Below, in pieces: positions 24,150-37,569 of a DNA stretch of 64,000 nt. The stretch's first letter is position 1, and every line of letters starts with the position of its first letter. A program made the translations under genes and the position numbers. Under the pieces are notes generated by a model that searched no databases, had not been told where the DNA came from, and saw nothing but the letters and a program-made list of their open reading frames with translations. Where the stretch lies: NCBI GenBank assembly GCA_030549495.1, contig JAUIRK010001017.1, positions 1 to 64,000 on the forward strand, read 5' to 3'. Source of the DNA: Nectonema munidae (lineage: Eukaryota > Nematomorpha > Nectonematoida > Nectonematidae).

Positions 24150-25642
24150 CGCTGCACCTGATCTTTTACTCAAGATTGGAAAATTTGCTACATAATTGAG
24201 AGAAAGGAAACAAAATAAACTAATAAAGCAATTTTCACTATTTTAAAATGGAACCGTCTGTTCTCAGAATAATTTCAAAATAATAGGAGGCATAAAGAAT
24301 GAGAGTTTATTTGATATTGTCAAGTTTTTATAAGCAGCAAAAGCAAACGTTTAAGTAGCTAACCCTTATAGGGTGATTTGGTAGCACTTGTGTTTTTTAC
24401 ATATTGTAAAGAATCATAGTATACAAAAATGGTAATTTAATCACTTTTTATAAAATTATTTAATTCTAAAAACACAAAATCATTAAAAAATTATTTAAAC
24501 TAAAATAAATCAAAGTATACGAGAAAAGAAAATCATTGCATTTTTTTGAATATTTTTGTCCATAAATAAAATTCTGACAGCTGTTATAAATAGATTAAGT
24601 ACATTTTTAGCAACTGAAACATTTTGTTTCGATATTACATTCTATTATAATAATCAACAAATTTTCTTAAAAAAAAGATTTAATTAATTATGTACAGTGT
24701 TACTTATAAAATTTAACAATCGAACATTATAAAAAAATATCTCTGCTTAAATATTAAATTGAATAGCTCGTCAAAATATTCATTCCCAAATAACTATTGA
24801 AAAAAATTTCTTGACTTGAAAAAATTAAAGTTTTCAAATGTTACAAAATACTTTTGTTGAAAAAAATTCTTAGCGCGAGTCTAACAATATTCATTGATAT
24901 AAAATTGTAACGATTGAAAACTATTTTACCAACATTATTTATACTTTCTTGATCCTTTCATTGGAGAAATTTTCTAAAACTGATATTGTATAAGATGCAT
25001 TGGGGCACCATGAGGTACATAGGAGAGTGGGCACGGCCCCTCATGCCCCAGCCTAGCTATGTCACTGGAGGGAAGAGAGTTTAATGAGATAGGAGAGCTT
25101 AAATAAGAGAAGAGGGCTTGCGTGAAAGAAGAGAGCTTGAATGAGAGCTTGAGTGAAGTAGCAGAAAAAGCGGAAGAGAAAAACAGAGTAGACAGAAAGA
25201 GAAATAGAATCACTGTGACAGAAGATGAGAAAATCTAGTGGATCATCAACATGTGTTTGCCCAAAAATACTACAAGGAGGAGACACTGTGATAAGCATTG
25301 CTGACTTATTGTAATACTTAAATGAGTATTGCACTTTAACAGCTGTTTGAGATTGAACTGATCCTTGAGGTGAAAGTAGTTGGGCCTCTTGTTATTTGAT
25401 AACGCAGATTAGTAGTTAAGGTCACCAATTATAAAAATGTTATCTTATAGTTAAGATTTAAGATGGTATTATGAAGTTGTTGAAGGGGAGGGGTAACAAA
25501 CAACGAGAAGGAAAGTTGTCTTACTAACTACAACATTTGAAAAAAGCGTTTCATACATGTCTGTATGAAATATCTGTACTCTTATGTCTGTAATACATAG
25601 CAAAAAGTTTTCTTTTTTTAAAATCATGTTTATTATAATTAA
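24150..25642. other. dpy-30 intron, middle part
   Basis: AT-rich intron with a purine-rich patch of degenerate GAGAGCTTGA-type repeats at about 25070-25150. A possible isolated hAT-like end (TATGTCACTGG) lies at about 25060. No coding region: the minus-strand frames at 24974-25334 run through the purine-rich patch. Confidence 0.5.
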
Positions 25643-25776
25643 CCCATTTACGGCCAATGTTCCCATTTTGGAACATAAGTAATTTCATATTCGTCTGCTT
25701 TTTTCAATGACTTTGAATATAAATCGTCTGCGTTTTTTTAAATATCGTCTGCTTTGTTTGGCCTTAAATGGGTTAA
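25639..25776. mobile_element. piggyBac-type MITE (130 bp) flanked by TTAA
   Basis: The body 25643-25772 starts CCCATTTACGGCCAA and ends as the inverse of CCCATTTAAGGCCAA (14 of 15 positions), with TTAA on both sides (25639-25642 and 25773-25776). A TTAA target with CCC ends is the piggyBac signature. The interior repeats TCGTCTGC three times (about 25694, 25728 and 25746). It is non-coding and sits 110 bp upstream of dpy-30 exon 2. Confidence 0.85.
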
Positions 25777-25886
25777 TAAAGGATTTTTGACATTAAATTT
25801 GAATAGAAAAATATAAACTTTTTCTTGACTAAATTTTTATTTTGTTGTTGAAAGTATGAGGTGAGTATTCTTTTTTTTTGCTTCAG

Positions 25887-26046
25887 GCCGCAAAGTCCAA
25901 TAAAATTCCTGGCCAACTTTCTTCTCCAACACAAAGAAGAATTCAAGTCGAGTGTGGAGAAAGCTGCCGAAGGCCTCGACCCCGCGTCTGCAGTGCCCAA
26001 CACCACTGCCCCCTCCATCAACAGCCTCTTCAATCCTCAGGGCTGA
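25887..26046 (+). CDS. dpy-30: dpy-30 homologue, exon 2
   Basis: The acceptor (TTTTTTTTTGCTTCAG) precedes the exon, which completes the split codon 209 and continues PQSPIKFLANFLLQHKEEFK, the second helix of the Dpy-30 motif, ending with a short tail and TGA at 26044-26046. The junction is in phase and the joined motif (AKER-P..PI-FLA..LL) matches the family closely, which confirms the intron across 8.7 kb. The tail after the motif is Ala/Ser/Pro-rich. Confidence 0.9.
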
Positions 26047-26297
26047 AGATCTACTTCGATCCCACCCTTTCTTCATCTTACCAACACGCACCGTCCTGTA
26101 TCCCCATGGTTTACAAAAACCGCAATAACGCTGCTTCGCATCTCTCTCTCTATTACTTGCTTTTTCACTATGTATGATGAATCCATGGATGAATATTTTC
26201 AAGTAGAAGCTTTTCGTTATTGCATCATTCATATCTATGCATACATATATATATGTAGGTGTGTGTGTTTTTGCAATTCAATTTGTACATTTCTTTC

Positions 26298-26303
26298 AAT
26301 AAA
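26298..26303 (+). terminator. Candidate polyadenylation signal of dpy-30
   Basis: AATAAA lies 252 bases after the dpy-30 stop codon. It is the first canonical signal downstream; usage is inferred. Confidence 0.5.
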
Positions 26304-27183
26304 ATTTCTCTTTTTACATTTCCAAATGGCGTCATTCTTCCCATTATTTAAAGCATATTCATTCTTCCTCTATATGCTCTTTTTAGCTTATAAAACATAG
26401 GAGTCTTATCTGTCTTTCCAATGCCGATAAACCCTTATTTTGATAAGGATCATCGTTTAAAAATACTGAGCTTAAGATCAGGACGTCGTTTGTTGAAATT
26501 ATTGAGGGGAGATAGGGAAGTTTTTTTACCTATAATTTTTTTTAAATTTATTTTTTATATTCCACATAGAAATTTGTTTCAAGTATGCACTTAAACAGCT
26601 TTAAAGTATGAGACCATTGCGCGGGTATGGATCATTCTTTAAAGCTCTATCTTTGAAAGTGTTAGAGCTCTTCACTATAACTAACATTGGCCCGCCGGTG
26701 TTTGTTACACCCGCTCTCTATTATGACCACAGGTGCAACTAGTGAGATTGTTTTACTGGCCATGCTATTTTTGCTAGAAGAGCATTTCTCGAAGTGTGTT
26801 TTGTAGAGAGTTCAGCAAAAGGGTGTTTTGGCCGGAAATGTTCCGAATATAAAATACTTAAAGGCATTCTCAAAATTTCTGAATAACTTCTAAAATACTG
26901 TTGTCAACCAATGTAGTTTGCTTTATGATGTGATAAATGTTTTTCCTTTGGGCCTTCATGCTGAAGAGACGGGCCACAAGAGATAAATTATTTAACTTAG
27001 GAAACAACATCAGAATAAATAACAATTCATTGCATTTTCACCATGAAGTATCAGAATCTGGGGTTCACGAAAATATTTCTGAATCAAAAAGGATTCCATG
27101 ATAGAAGATCGGCTTTAAAAAGTCAAGACATCAAAGATATTTTATATTTGAACAATGCTATGAAAAATAAAATAAAAAAACAT
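26304..27183. other. Intergenic stretch after dpy-30
   Basis: No recognised coding region. The interval 26600-26800 is less AT-rich, with GGCCCGCCGG at about 26690, but no frame shows family similarity. Confidence 0.4.
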
Positions 27184-27385
27184 TACAATGGTACCTCGGT
27201 TTTCGACCACAATTCGTTCCTACAAAGTGTTCGAATAGCGATTTGGTCGAACACCGAATCACTTATTCCCACAAGAATTAATGTAAAAGCAAATAATCCG
27301 TTCTCAAACACCAAATACATGTACTGTTCATGTATGTAGGACTTTTTACAAACAAATCATGGTCAAAAACCAAAGTACCACTGTA
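27184..27385. mobile_element. Tigger/mariner-type MITE flanked by TA
   Basis: The body 27186-27383 (198 bp) starts CAATGGTACCTCGGTTTTCG and ends as the inverse of CAGTGGTACTTTGGTTTTTG, with TA on each side. TA targets and CAGTGGTACCTCGGTTTTCG-type ends are typical of pogo/Tigger elements. Non-coding. A solo related end lies at 27830-27957. Confidence 0.8.
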
Positions 27386-28085
27386 TTATTACTATTATTT
27401 TCATAATCTTTGCTTCTAGGGTTACTCTCTTAGTTTGTCGCTTTCCTTTGTCACCCTCACTTATATTTTCTTTAGAAGATATAATTAGCACTGTATCTAA
27501 ATAAAATGTCATAAAAATTTCATTTTATAAGTTCTTACCTACTAATAAGAGAAAAAGAAATAAAACGCATGTGGCAAGTGTAAATTATAAAAAATGGCAG
27601 TATGATTTGTTATGTGAGGAATGATTATATATGTTATGTGTACTGTTAGTATATATAATGTGTAATTATCAATTCTATGTGTACGTTTCATATTAATATT
27701 GGATGCCAGTTGTTCATGTGTGTCCATCTATTAAATTGAGAAGGTAGAAGATTGTAATGCTCTTCTATCTAACATTAAAACTTTATTAATTATATTATTT
27801 CTACGTCTTACTATTCCTTGAAAATTGGCGTTCATCACGTGTTTGGCAGCCGGTTGAATACCGAATTCTGTTCAAAAACGGAAACAATTTTGGCTCGGTT
27901 TTTTTGGTCGAAAACCGAATTGTACGAGTACCGAGACTTTCGAAAACCGAGGTTCCACATATATCTTTTAACTATTAATTTTTTTAGTATTCAATTTCAT
28001 ACAAAAACATAGTTCAGGTGATAAAATTCCTGACAAGCACAAAATAAATAAAACATACAAATAATAATCTACGAAGTCTTTTTCA
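27386..28085. other. Noncoding stretch containing a solo Tigger-type end
   Basis: AT-rich DNA up to about 27820. From about 27830 to 27957 there is TTTGGCAGCCGGTTGAATAC and finally CGAAAACCGAGGTTCCAC, which matches the right end of the MITE at 27186-27383. Its left partner was not found, so this is a truncated relative. Confidence 0.5.
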
Positions 28086-28301
28086 TCAGGGTTGGGATTT
28101 GAGTAGCAAGAACAGAAAAAGAATGAAAAAATAGCAGGAACGTGCGTTTTTATACCCATTCGCTTCCTGAATGGCGGGAATTGATTTGATTGGTTCCTGT
28201 AAGGCTTGTCTTGTGTTCCGATAGCCCAATATCCAAGTCCATAATTCTTTGGTGTCTAAGGCGATGGCCAGTTTGTCCCATTCTTCAATCTCCAGGTACA
28301 C
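28086..28301 (-). other. Unrecognised open frame
   Basis: The minus-strand frame reads YLEIEEWDKLAIALDTKEL, then WILGYRNTRQALQEPIKS and IPAIQEANGYKNARSCYF. Its composition looks protein-like and different from the random AT-rich frames around it. It lies between a solo Tigger end and the pogo-like relic, so it may be transposon-derived. A TATAAAA sequence occurs within the frame. I do not recognise it. Confidence 0.3.
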
Positions 28302-28355
28302 AAAAGCGAGTTTAAGGGTGGGAATGACATGCGTCAGAGGTGTAATTTTTATTTA

Positions 28356-29335
28356 CCGTATTTTTGGAAATATAGGGGTGCACCGGATTATAAGGCCCAA
28401 GGTCAATAAATATTAAGATAGCTGTTTTCAAACTTTTCAGTATCCGTGTTCAAAAGTTGAGCAATCTCGACACTAAGAATATCTGATAGTATCTTTGCTA
28501 GTAGTTGGCAACTCGCCAATGATTTCAGGTTTAGTAAAAGCACGGATAATACTCAAAACATAGATTCGCCCACGCATCCAAAATCCATTGACTGGTAATG
28601 GCTTAACTTGCATAACGTTGTCTTCCTGTCTTAGTAAAGGTATGTTCCCTTTCTGTCATCCAAAGCTCCCATAAAGCTGGCAATTTTACACCTCTTAACT
28701 ATAATATCTAGCGGTTGTAGTTCTTTAGTTAGCCCGCCTGGAATGATTGCAAGATCTGAATTGATTCTTGGGCTTTGACACTATCAGTGATATCGGCACG
28801 CTAGAGTCAGAGATGAGCAGTGAGTATGGAAAAAGCCATTTGGTCTTTTTACTTACACTTCAGTTAACCTCACTCACTCATCTTCTGCTTCTCCACCAAC
28901 CTTTTGAATGAGCTTTCATAGGGATGTCGGATGGAAGCTTTTCTTTTGAAAATACTCATAGGAGGCAGTTTCTGGCCGTTATCCTGGCAACCAAGAACTA
29001 GAGTGAAGTGTGACTTTTCGTTTCCTCTCGTGTGAATGGATACTGCACTAGTTCCTATTTTCTCGACAGTACGATATATACTATATAGGGATCTCAAAAG
29101 TAAGTTGAATCCCGTCCTTATTGGTTATGTGCTCTGGTCGGATTTTCTTTCTAACAATTAAGTTTTGGCAGTAGGTACAAAAATACGTAGCTTTTCTTCA
29201 TACTCTTTTGGCAGTGCTGCGGAACGGTAGTTTTTGGGCGTATAGAAAGATTGTGTCTTTTCATGAAACGAAAGCACCAAGAAGAACCCCCCTTGAAAGT
29301 GATTGATTTTCATTTCTTGTGCTACTGCTTTCACT
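28356..29335 (-). pseudogene. pogo-like transposase relic, 3' portion (left of the nested insertion)
   Basis: The left end has ACCGTATTTTTGGAAATATA followed by GTGCACCGGATTATAAGGCC, resembling end sequences of pogo/Tigger elements. The minus strand carries the DDE domain block TVEKIGTSAVSIHTRGNEKS followed by FTLVLGCQDNGQKLPPM (28870-29097). Further right are LPKEYEEKLRIF and, in another frame, SSWCFRFMKRHNLSIR, the CENP-B-type DNA-binding block. Several frameshifts are present. The coding sequence is interrupted at the TTAA at 29336 and resumes at 37316. Confidence 0.75.
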
Positions 29336-31536
29336 TTAACCCTATTCGTGACGGGCTATTTTCATTTCCTTTGACGGGGAGGTCTGTTTTAGCCCCCGTC
29401 CCTCTTTTTTCTTAAACCATTGAATATTTTTACAAAATCTCGCCCGAACCCACTAAATAATTGATTGTGAATCTGATGGTTTCATTTATTTTTCATGAAA
29501 ATCTATCAAACCTCCCAAACAATGCTAAATATATAAACTTGAAACTATATTATAAATTCAACATTTTTTAAATTAATACCTATTGTCTTAATTTATTTAA
29601 TAAACAAACTTCTGATGATTAATTCACCCAAAATATTTTACCTCTCAGTAAATTAGTTTCACAGATGACTTAATGGCAAACACTTTTAAAATAAACTTAT
29701 CCATACACAGCAAATCGAACATGCTCAATTTGATTCTGAAAATACCTTTGTCACTCAAGATTTATATTGCGGCTACTGTTTAACTCACATGTAATGAATA
29801 CTACCTTTCAATGTGGTTAAAATGCTTATATATTTACTTAGTTCAACACTACATTGACTTTGATATTTCAAATCAAAGCGACCTGAGACTAATTAAAGAG
29901 GGAGCTTTGAACTATAAATCTCAATCCGACCTCTATTGTTTTGCTTACAAATACGCTCCCAGCTTCTAGTCTACTTCATTTTTCTATACTTTATATGGTA
30001 TCTAATTTCTCTCTTAATTCTAAACTGATTCTACCTTGGTAGCTCTACTTTCATCAGAAATTCATCTTGTCCAATCCATGCTCGAAAAACCATTTTCAGA
30101 GATTTATTTAGCTCAGAATTTAAGCGATTTCATAACTTTTCTTTTGAAGAGAGAATCTAACTCTAACTGTTTGAAAATTTTTAGATCACTTTTTTAGTCA
30201 ATTGATCATTAAAATATTAGCTAATAAGATAAAGGATTAAAGATTTTAACTTCACAATGGAGAATCTTCTTTTTCACGGTCAAGACATTTTTTGAGAATA
30301 GCTATCTTCAACTATTGGTGCCTGTCATAGTTATGGTAACTCCAAATGTTTGAAAATTTTATATAACTTTTTTAGTCAATTGATGTTTGAAATATTAACT
30401 AATAAGATTAAGGATTTTTGATTCATAGTGTAGGAGCTTCTTCACGTTTAAGATGCTTTTTGAAAATCTCAATAGCAGATTTTTACACCAACTTCTATTT
30501 CATTGTAAAACGGTATATCTTCCATGTAGATAAGTTACATACTTGTTTCTTAAAACTATATACCTCCTCAAAGGATTAGTATATCGATGATATAAAAGCA
30601 TTTTATTAAATGAATTTCATTTTTCTTATGATGTTGTGTTCTCATTTCAATGTGCCTTCAGTTCCCTTACTTCTCGCATACTTAAATTTTTGTACTATAA
30701 TAAATATCGATTGTGAGAAAAAACTAGACAGATGATTTTTTGGAAAAAAAATTATTTTTGCCAATTCGATTAATACTTTGACCCATTTTTAAACTGTTAA
30801 TGACCAAAAATATGAAAAACCGACGATATTGTATTAAAAATCATTTTAAATCTGAGGGATATTTTTGGTCAGAATTTTATCCTCAATCAAAATTTTAATA
30901 GTGATTTTCACTCAAAAGTGAATTTTTTGGGGAAATAAATTTTTTCAGAATTTGTTTTTTCCAAATTATCATAATTGATTGATAATTCTACACATTCCTG
31001 CACCCTAATTGGGAAAACTAAGTCCCTAAATGAAGGGAGCATCGTAATAAAAAAATTAAGAATAAAAAATATTTTTATTAACCCATTAATGACCAACCTC
31101 TAGCATATGAGTTTTGAGCTAATTTATGATAGTTTTATGTAAACAGAACTCAATTACACTATTCATAACATTCTAGAACGTATATATAATTTTTTAGAGC
31201 AAAAAAATAAATCATAACCAAAAAGTTATATTGTCGTTAAAGGGAGCATATCATTTTATTGATGATGTGCTCCATATATAATATATAAAAGTAAATTGAA
31301 AAGAAACTCAAGGGGAAACTTAAAAAAGTAAAATATACACATGTTTATGAACCTGAAAAAGTGGACTCAGTGAAACTGAAAGCTGAGATTGGAAATAATG
31401 AAGAGAGCAAATACCAACCTCCGAACCTTAAAACTAAAGATGGAGTATTGTCAGTTTGAAAAAAAGAAGAGTGTCTATTTTTTTATTGTAGCAAGAAACA
31501 AGATGAAAAAAGATTCAACAAATTTATTAAAAAACT

Positions 31537-33256
31537 TTATTTTGAATGAAAAGCTGTGAAGCAATGCATATGTAGAGCCACGTTACACTTGGTGCATCTT
31601 TTTTTAGTACCTTTTTTACAAAACACACATATTTTTTGAGTAGGAAGATTGCCAAAGTCATGGTCTTTTTGATCAAGTCTAATGTCATTGCTAACTTTAT
31701 TTGTAAAAAAAGGAATTTGAATTTTGTTTGCAGAATTTTGCAGAAGATATGTGTTAACAATTTCACGTATGAACCCAAGTTGATCCAGAGGTTTATCTTT
31801 ATACAGACAACTTTTTTTGTACAAAAACCAAGAATTTTGTAGCGATGCGTGAAATAAAAATCGGAAGAAAGGCCACCACCACTTCTTTAAACGTATGCTC
31901 ATTTGGTATTGTGTAACATTTTGATTTGATCTGTCCACTCCACCCATCAATTTGTTATATTCTGCTATACCATTTGGTTGTTGTATGTATATAATTTTTT
32001 TTGTTGAAGAGCACCATCTTTTAATTTTTTTTATTGGCTTTACTCCTAGGCAGGTGGATGCAAGATTCACTACGTTATTATCCCTCCAGGTTATAACAAT
32101 TATTTTAGAACTTGCGTCATAGCGATAATCAAAATTACCTCTTTTTTTTTTAAGTAAGCATTTTTTATTAAGAATTGGACATTTCTGCAACCTATCACTT
32201 CTTATTACACCTGTGGCGTGAAATCCCTTCTTTCTTAGAAGTTCGAACAAATGCAAGGAGCAGAAGTAATTATCCATTATCAGGTGGTAATTACTTTGTG
32301 GTAAAAGATTAGCGAATTTCATTACCACACTACCTCCTATTCCTAATTCTTTGTTATATACTTCAGATTTACCCGCATATGGTGAAATAGAAATAATGTA
32401 GCCATCTGAAGTGCACATTGTCCACGTCTTATACCCGAATCTAATAGGCTTTCCTTTCATAAATTGTTTAGAAGGATGCTTGCCGTAATATTCAATCATG
32501 GATTCATCAATACTAATATTTTTCGATTCAGGCATATAACGTAAAAAACGAAGGTTTATTTTGTCATAAAAAGGCTTTATTTTTGCCAACTTATTACCGC
32601 ATTCTAGGCACTGGTTATCAGCTAAATGAATATAGCTAAGAATTTTCTCAAAGCGATTACGACTAAATGCTTTAGCTATCGCTATGTTATGTATATCGTC
32701 TTTTTGCTCCCAAAACATTCTAGTTCTGCAAACTGGGCTGTAACCACTTATCATAAGAACACTTAAAAAAAGCTTCAACTCAGATTTATCCATACTAAAA
32801 TTTAAATCCCCCTTATCCCTTTTAGCATACAAGATTGTCTGTTGTAGAATAAATTCCATAATTTCATCATCAAAAAAAAGCTCAAAATATTTTACTGGGG
32901 AAAATGAGTTTATATCATCTAGAGAGGCTTGAATGCGGGAATCGTTATTACACAATATACTTTTTATGTCAATTTTTTTTCCATTTTCTTGAGTCTGGAG
33001 TTCTTTTATCTATCATAGTATCATCTTCATCGCCGCATAACTCCTTCGAACCATCGATATTATTTAAAACCAAACTTGCACTAGCATTCAATTGTTTTCC
33101 CGAAAGGTTGTCGATTGAAAGTTCATAATCTTCATCACCACTGTCAACATCGCTTATGTATGAATTTTCTGGAGGACAAATGTAAATTTGAGCAGAAGAA
33201 AATTCACTATCAGTCAAAAATGATATGGCTTCATTCACATTCATATTCTGAAACAT
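31537..33256 (-). pseudogene. piggyBac transposase, one frameshift from intact
   Basis: A DDD transposase that cuts and reinserts at TTAA. Frame 1 (33256-32969) is the acidic N-terminus of 95 residues. Frame 2 (32955-31537, 472 residues) has the DDE_Tnp_1_7 core: Asp150 in ISIDESM, Asp228 in LIMDNYF, Asp341 in LMGGVDRSNQ, then the KKWWWPFFRFLFHA block and a C-terminal Cys/His domain (CVFCKKGTKKRCTKC ... HMHCF, residues about 441-468). All three catalytic Asp and the zinc-binding tail are present. The frames are joined by a run of eight A at about 32972-32979, where one fewer A restores the reading frame and reads on to the CNNDSR start of frame 2. Expected total is about 570 residues, normal for the family. 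An assembly error in the A run is possible, so the gene might be functional. Confidence 0.9.
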
Positions 33257-33300
33257 TTATTAGTATAAAAACTCTCGTTATAACCTTACTACACACGGAC

Positions 33301-35055
<1,755 letters not shown>

Positions 35056-35978
35056 CATTCTATTCTCTTTTACATAAATACACACACATACATATAGACG
35101 AGCAAAAAATTGGTATACTTACGAAAAAAGAAATTAAAAAGAAAATTTAGATTCAGAAATTCAGTGAATGTTTCAGAAAAGTAAAAAGAAATAAAGAAAA
35201 TTGAAAAAGATCGAGGTAGTCGTAATCGAATACGGATCAAAAGGCAGTGCAGTAATTTTGGCCTTGAAAGATACTTTACGTTTTGTATCACATCAATATT
35301 ACTGTCGCATTTGGAACTTCAAAATAAAAATTTAAACAATATTCTGTACAAAGAACAAATGATAAACAAACGATAAACTTTTCTTCTAGAAAAACTCCAT
35401 TACATTATTGTTTACATTGATTATGTGCAATCAAGGTCACATAGTTACTGCGTAAATTTATACGGTAATGAAGCCTGCACTTAAAAATGGTATATTAGGA
35501 TCTTGTTGTAACGAGTTTTATTGTCGATTGGCCAGATAAAAGTGAACACAGAGATTTTTTCGGAAATTACATAATTGACCTTGATTATGTAGTCTTTTGT
35601 GACAATATAACTTAAAAGTTATATTTTATTTTGTTGATTCAAAGAACTCCAAAAATATTTTTTTTTTAATTCTGAGTTTTAGGTTCTCCTTATTACACTC
35701 TAATTTAGTTATAAAGATTGCATCGAGGCTTAATGTCTGCTTTATCGTGCCATAGTTTTGGTACTGGTAAAATAGTAATTATTTTGTAACTGGTTTTCAT
35801 ACTGGAGCTAATTATTTCTATTTTGAAGATATGTGCCCCAATAAATCAACAGGTTTATTTAACAAAACTGTCATTAAGGTCTTTAGATTAAAAAATATAT
35901 GAAAAAACGTTTTTGTGTTAAGAAATTTTATAGTAAAAAAAACATAACTTTTAAGTTAGGATGTCATTAATGGGTGTA

Positions 35979-37311
35979 GTTTATGAGATAATTTTCAGGG
36001 CTAATTCTTTATCGACTTATTCTATTTGTAATTTGACACATATTTTTTTCACAGTAATAATAAAAATGTAGCCAAAAAATGCTATCAGCATTAATAAATT
36101 TAGCTTTAAAAAATATTTTACTTAAAATGTGAATAAATGTTTTTAAAGAAAATTTTCTGGCGAAACTAACATATTTGATTGACATTTCTACATTCTAATA
36201 ACGAAAAATCAGTCCAATAATGAAATCAGCATGGAGATCTAGTATAGAAAAATATACTTTTTGAGAATATAAATAATATTCTAGGAAATAATTTTTGCCG
36301 TCAACCACAAATATGATTGAAATTTTCACACTCTAATTGCAAAAAATGAGTGGAGACATAAAATCTGCCTGTTCGATATATTTAAAAAAAAAATTATTTA
36401 AAATGTGTATAAATCTTTTTGGAGACATTTTCTCAGTCGTAAACTGCAAATATTTTTAGAAATTTTTTAAATCATAGTTGCTAAAACTGAGCTGAAAAAT
36501 GAAATTGGCATGATAGACATTCTTGGAGTTTCAGATGTAAGCCACAAAATTCATTGACACTTTTAGACAATTTGAAAACCAAATTTCAAAAAATGACTCC
36601 AGAATTTAAACTGGCATGCTTGATTTTGTATAAAATGGGTATTTTTTAAATTTGAATAATGTTCATACAAATAATTTTTAGGGGTAAACCACAAATTTTA
36701 TTGACACTTTCAGTTTTTTACACCCTAATTAAAAAAATTGATTACGGAAATGAAGTCAGTATGATTAATTTAGTATAAAAATATATATTTTATTTAAAAT
36801 TCGAATAATATTTTTGGGCACAATTTTCAGTCGAAAACCGCAAATTTGATTGACACTTTCATAAATTTTCACACCCTAATAGTGAAAACTAAGCAGAGAT
36901 ATAATTTTAATGAATGTTTTCTAAGGTAATTTTATCATCAATCAAATTTTTGATCGACATTTACTACAAAGTTGAAATGTTTATTGAAAAAATATGTATA
37001 TATAAGTGTTATGTGTTCCAATATATATTGGACTAAAAATTGTCAAGAGTGTATCTAATATAAACACGAAGTTATAAGTTATAGACATTATAATATAAAC
37101 ATTTTGTTGAAAAAATGTACATTTGATTTTGATTGACATTTTTTCACATGGGATTTTACTCATTTAACTGCTATGAAAATGGTATCAAAAGATGCAGCTA
37201 ACGATTTTAGGAAAAGTCAAGTTTGAGGGCATATAATTTAGCCAATCTTTACAATAGAAATTTTAGTTGGGGCAGGGCTAAAATGCCCCCCCCCCCCTGT
37301 CACTGATAGGG
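35979..37311. repeat. Right part of outer piggyBac-like element with ~150-bp tandem repeats
   Basis: Degenerate units of about 135-150 bp recur from about 36150 to 36950. Markers are AACCGCAAATTTGATTGACA, CACCCTAAT and GAAAT-AGCATG, for example at about 36305, 36690 and 36838. The terminal 380 bp (36930-37311) match 61550-61868 closely, including AAAGATGCAGCTA-CGATT. A run of 13 C (37285-37297) lies just inside the end. Confidence 0.75.
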
Positions 37312-37315
37312 TTAA

Positions 37316-37490
37316 GTGTAATTGATACCGTTGAAACGCTTCTGTCCTTGCTTCATCAACCCACTGTTTAACTTCGTCTTCTAACGGTGGCCATCTCGCT
37401 TTTCCCCCTAAAACTATGTTTTGTCTTCCTCACTTGGCTCAGGTCATCTTGTTTTTCCCATTTTCTTATCATAGATTACACATACGCCAC
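37316..37490 (-). pseudogene. pogo-like transposase relic, N-terminal part (right of the nested insertion)
   Basis: On the minus strand it reads IRKWEKQDDLSQVRKTKHSF, then RWPPLEDEVKQWVDEARTEA and FQRYQLHL, ending at TTAA. This is the helix-turn-helix N-terminus of a pogo-like transposase. The rest of the protein is at 28356-29335, so the two are halves of one copy split by the outer piggyBac-like insertion. A hAT-like end (CAGGGCCGTACC) at 37494 marks its upstream limit. Confidence 0.75.
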
Positions 37491-37569
37491 AAGCAGGGCC
37501 GTACCGAGAAAGTATTTTTAAGGGTGGGGTTCCAAATGGAACCTCCTTCCGTCCCAAAGGGCACCCTGA

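Noticed and set aside
25773-26232. Minus-strand frames opposite dpy-30 exon 2
   Set aside because: The plus-strand exon has a clear acceptor, phase and motif; the minus frames are shadows.
37494-37568. A complete hAT MITE beginning CAGGGCCGTACC
   Set aside because: A plausible left end is present, but the only candidate right end (GGGCACCCTG) is weak and no 8-bp duplication was found.
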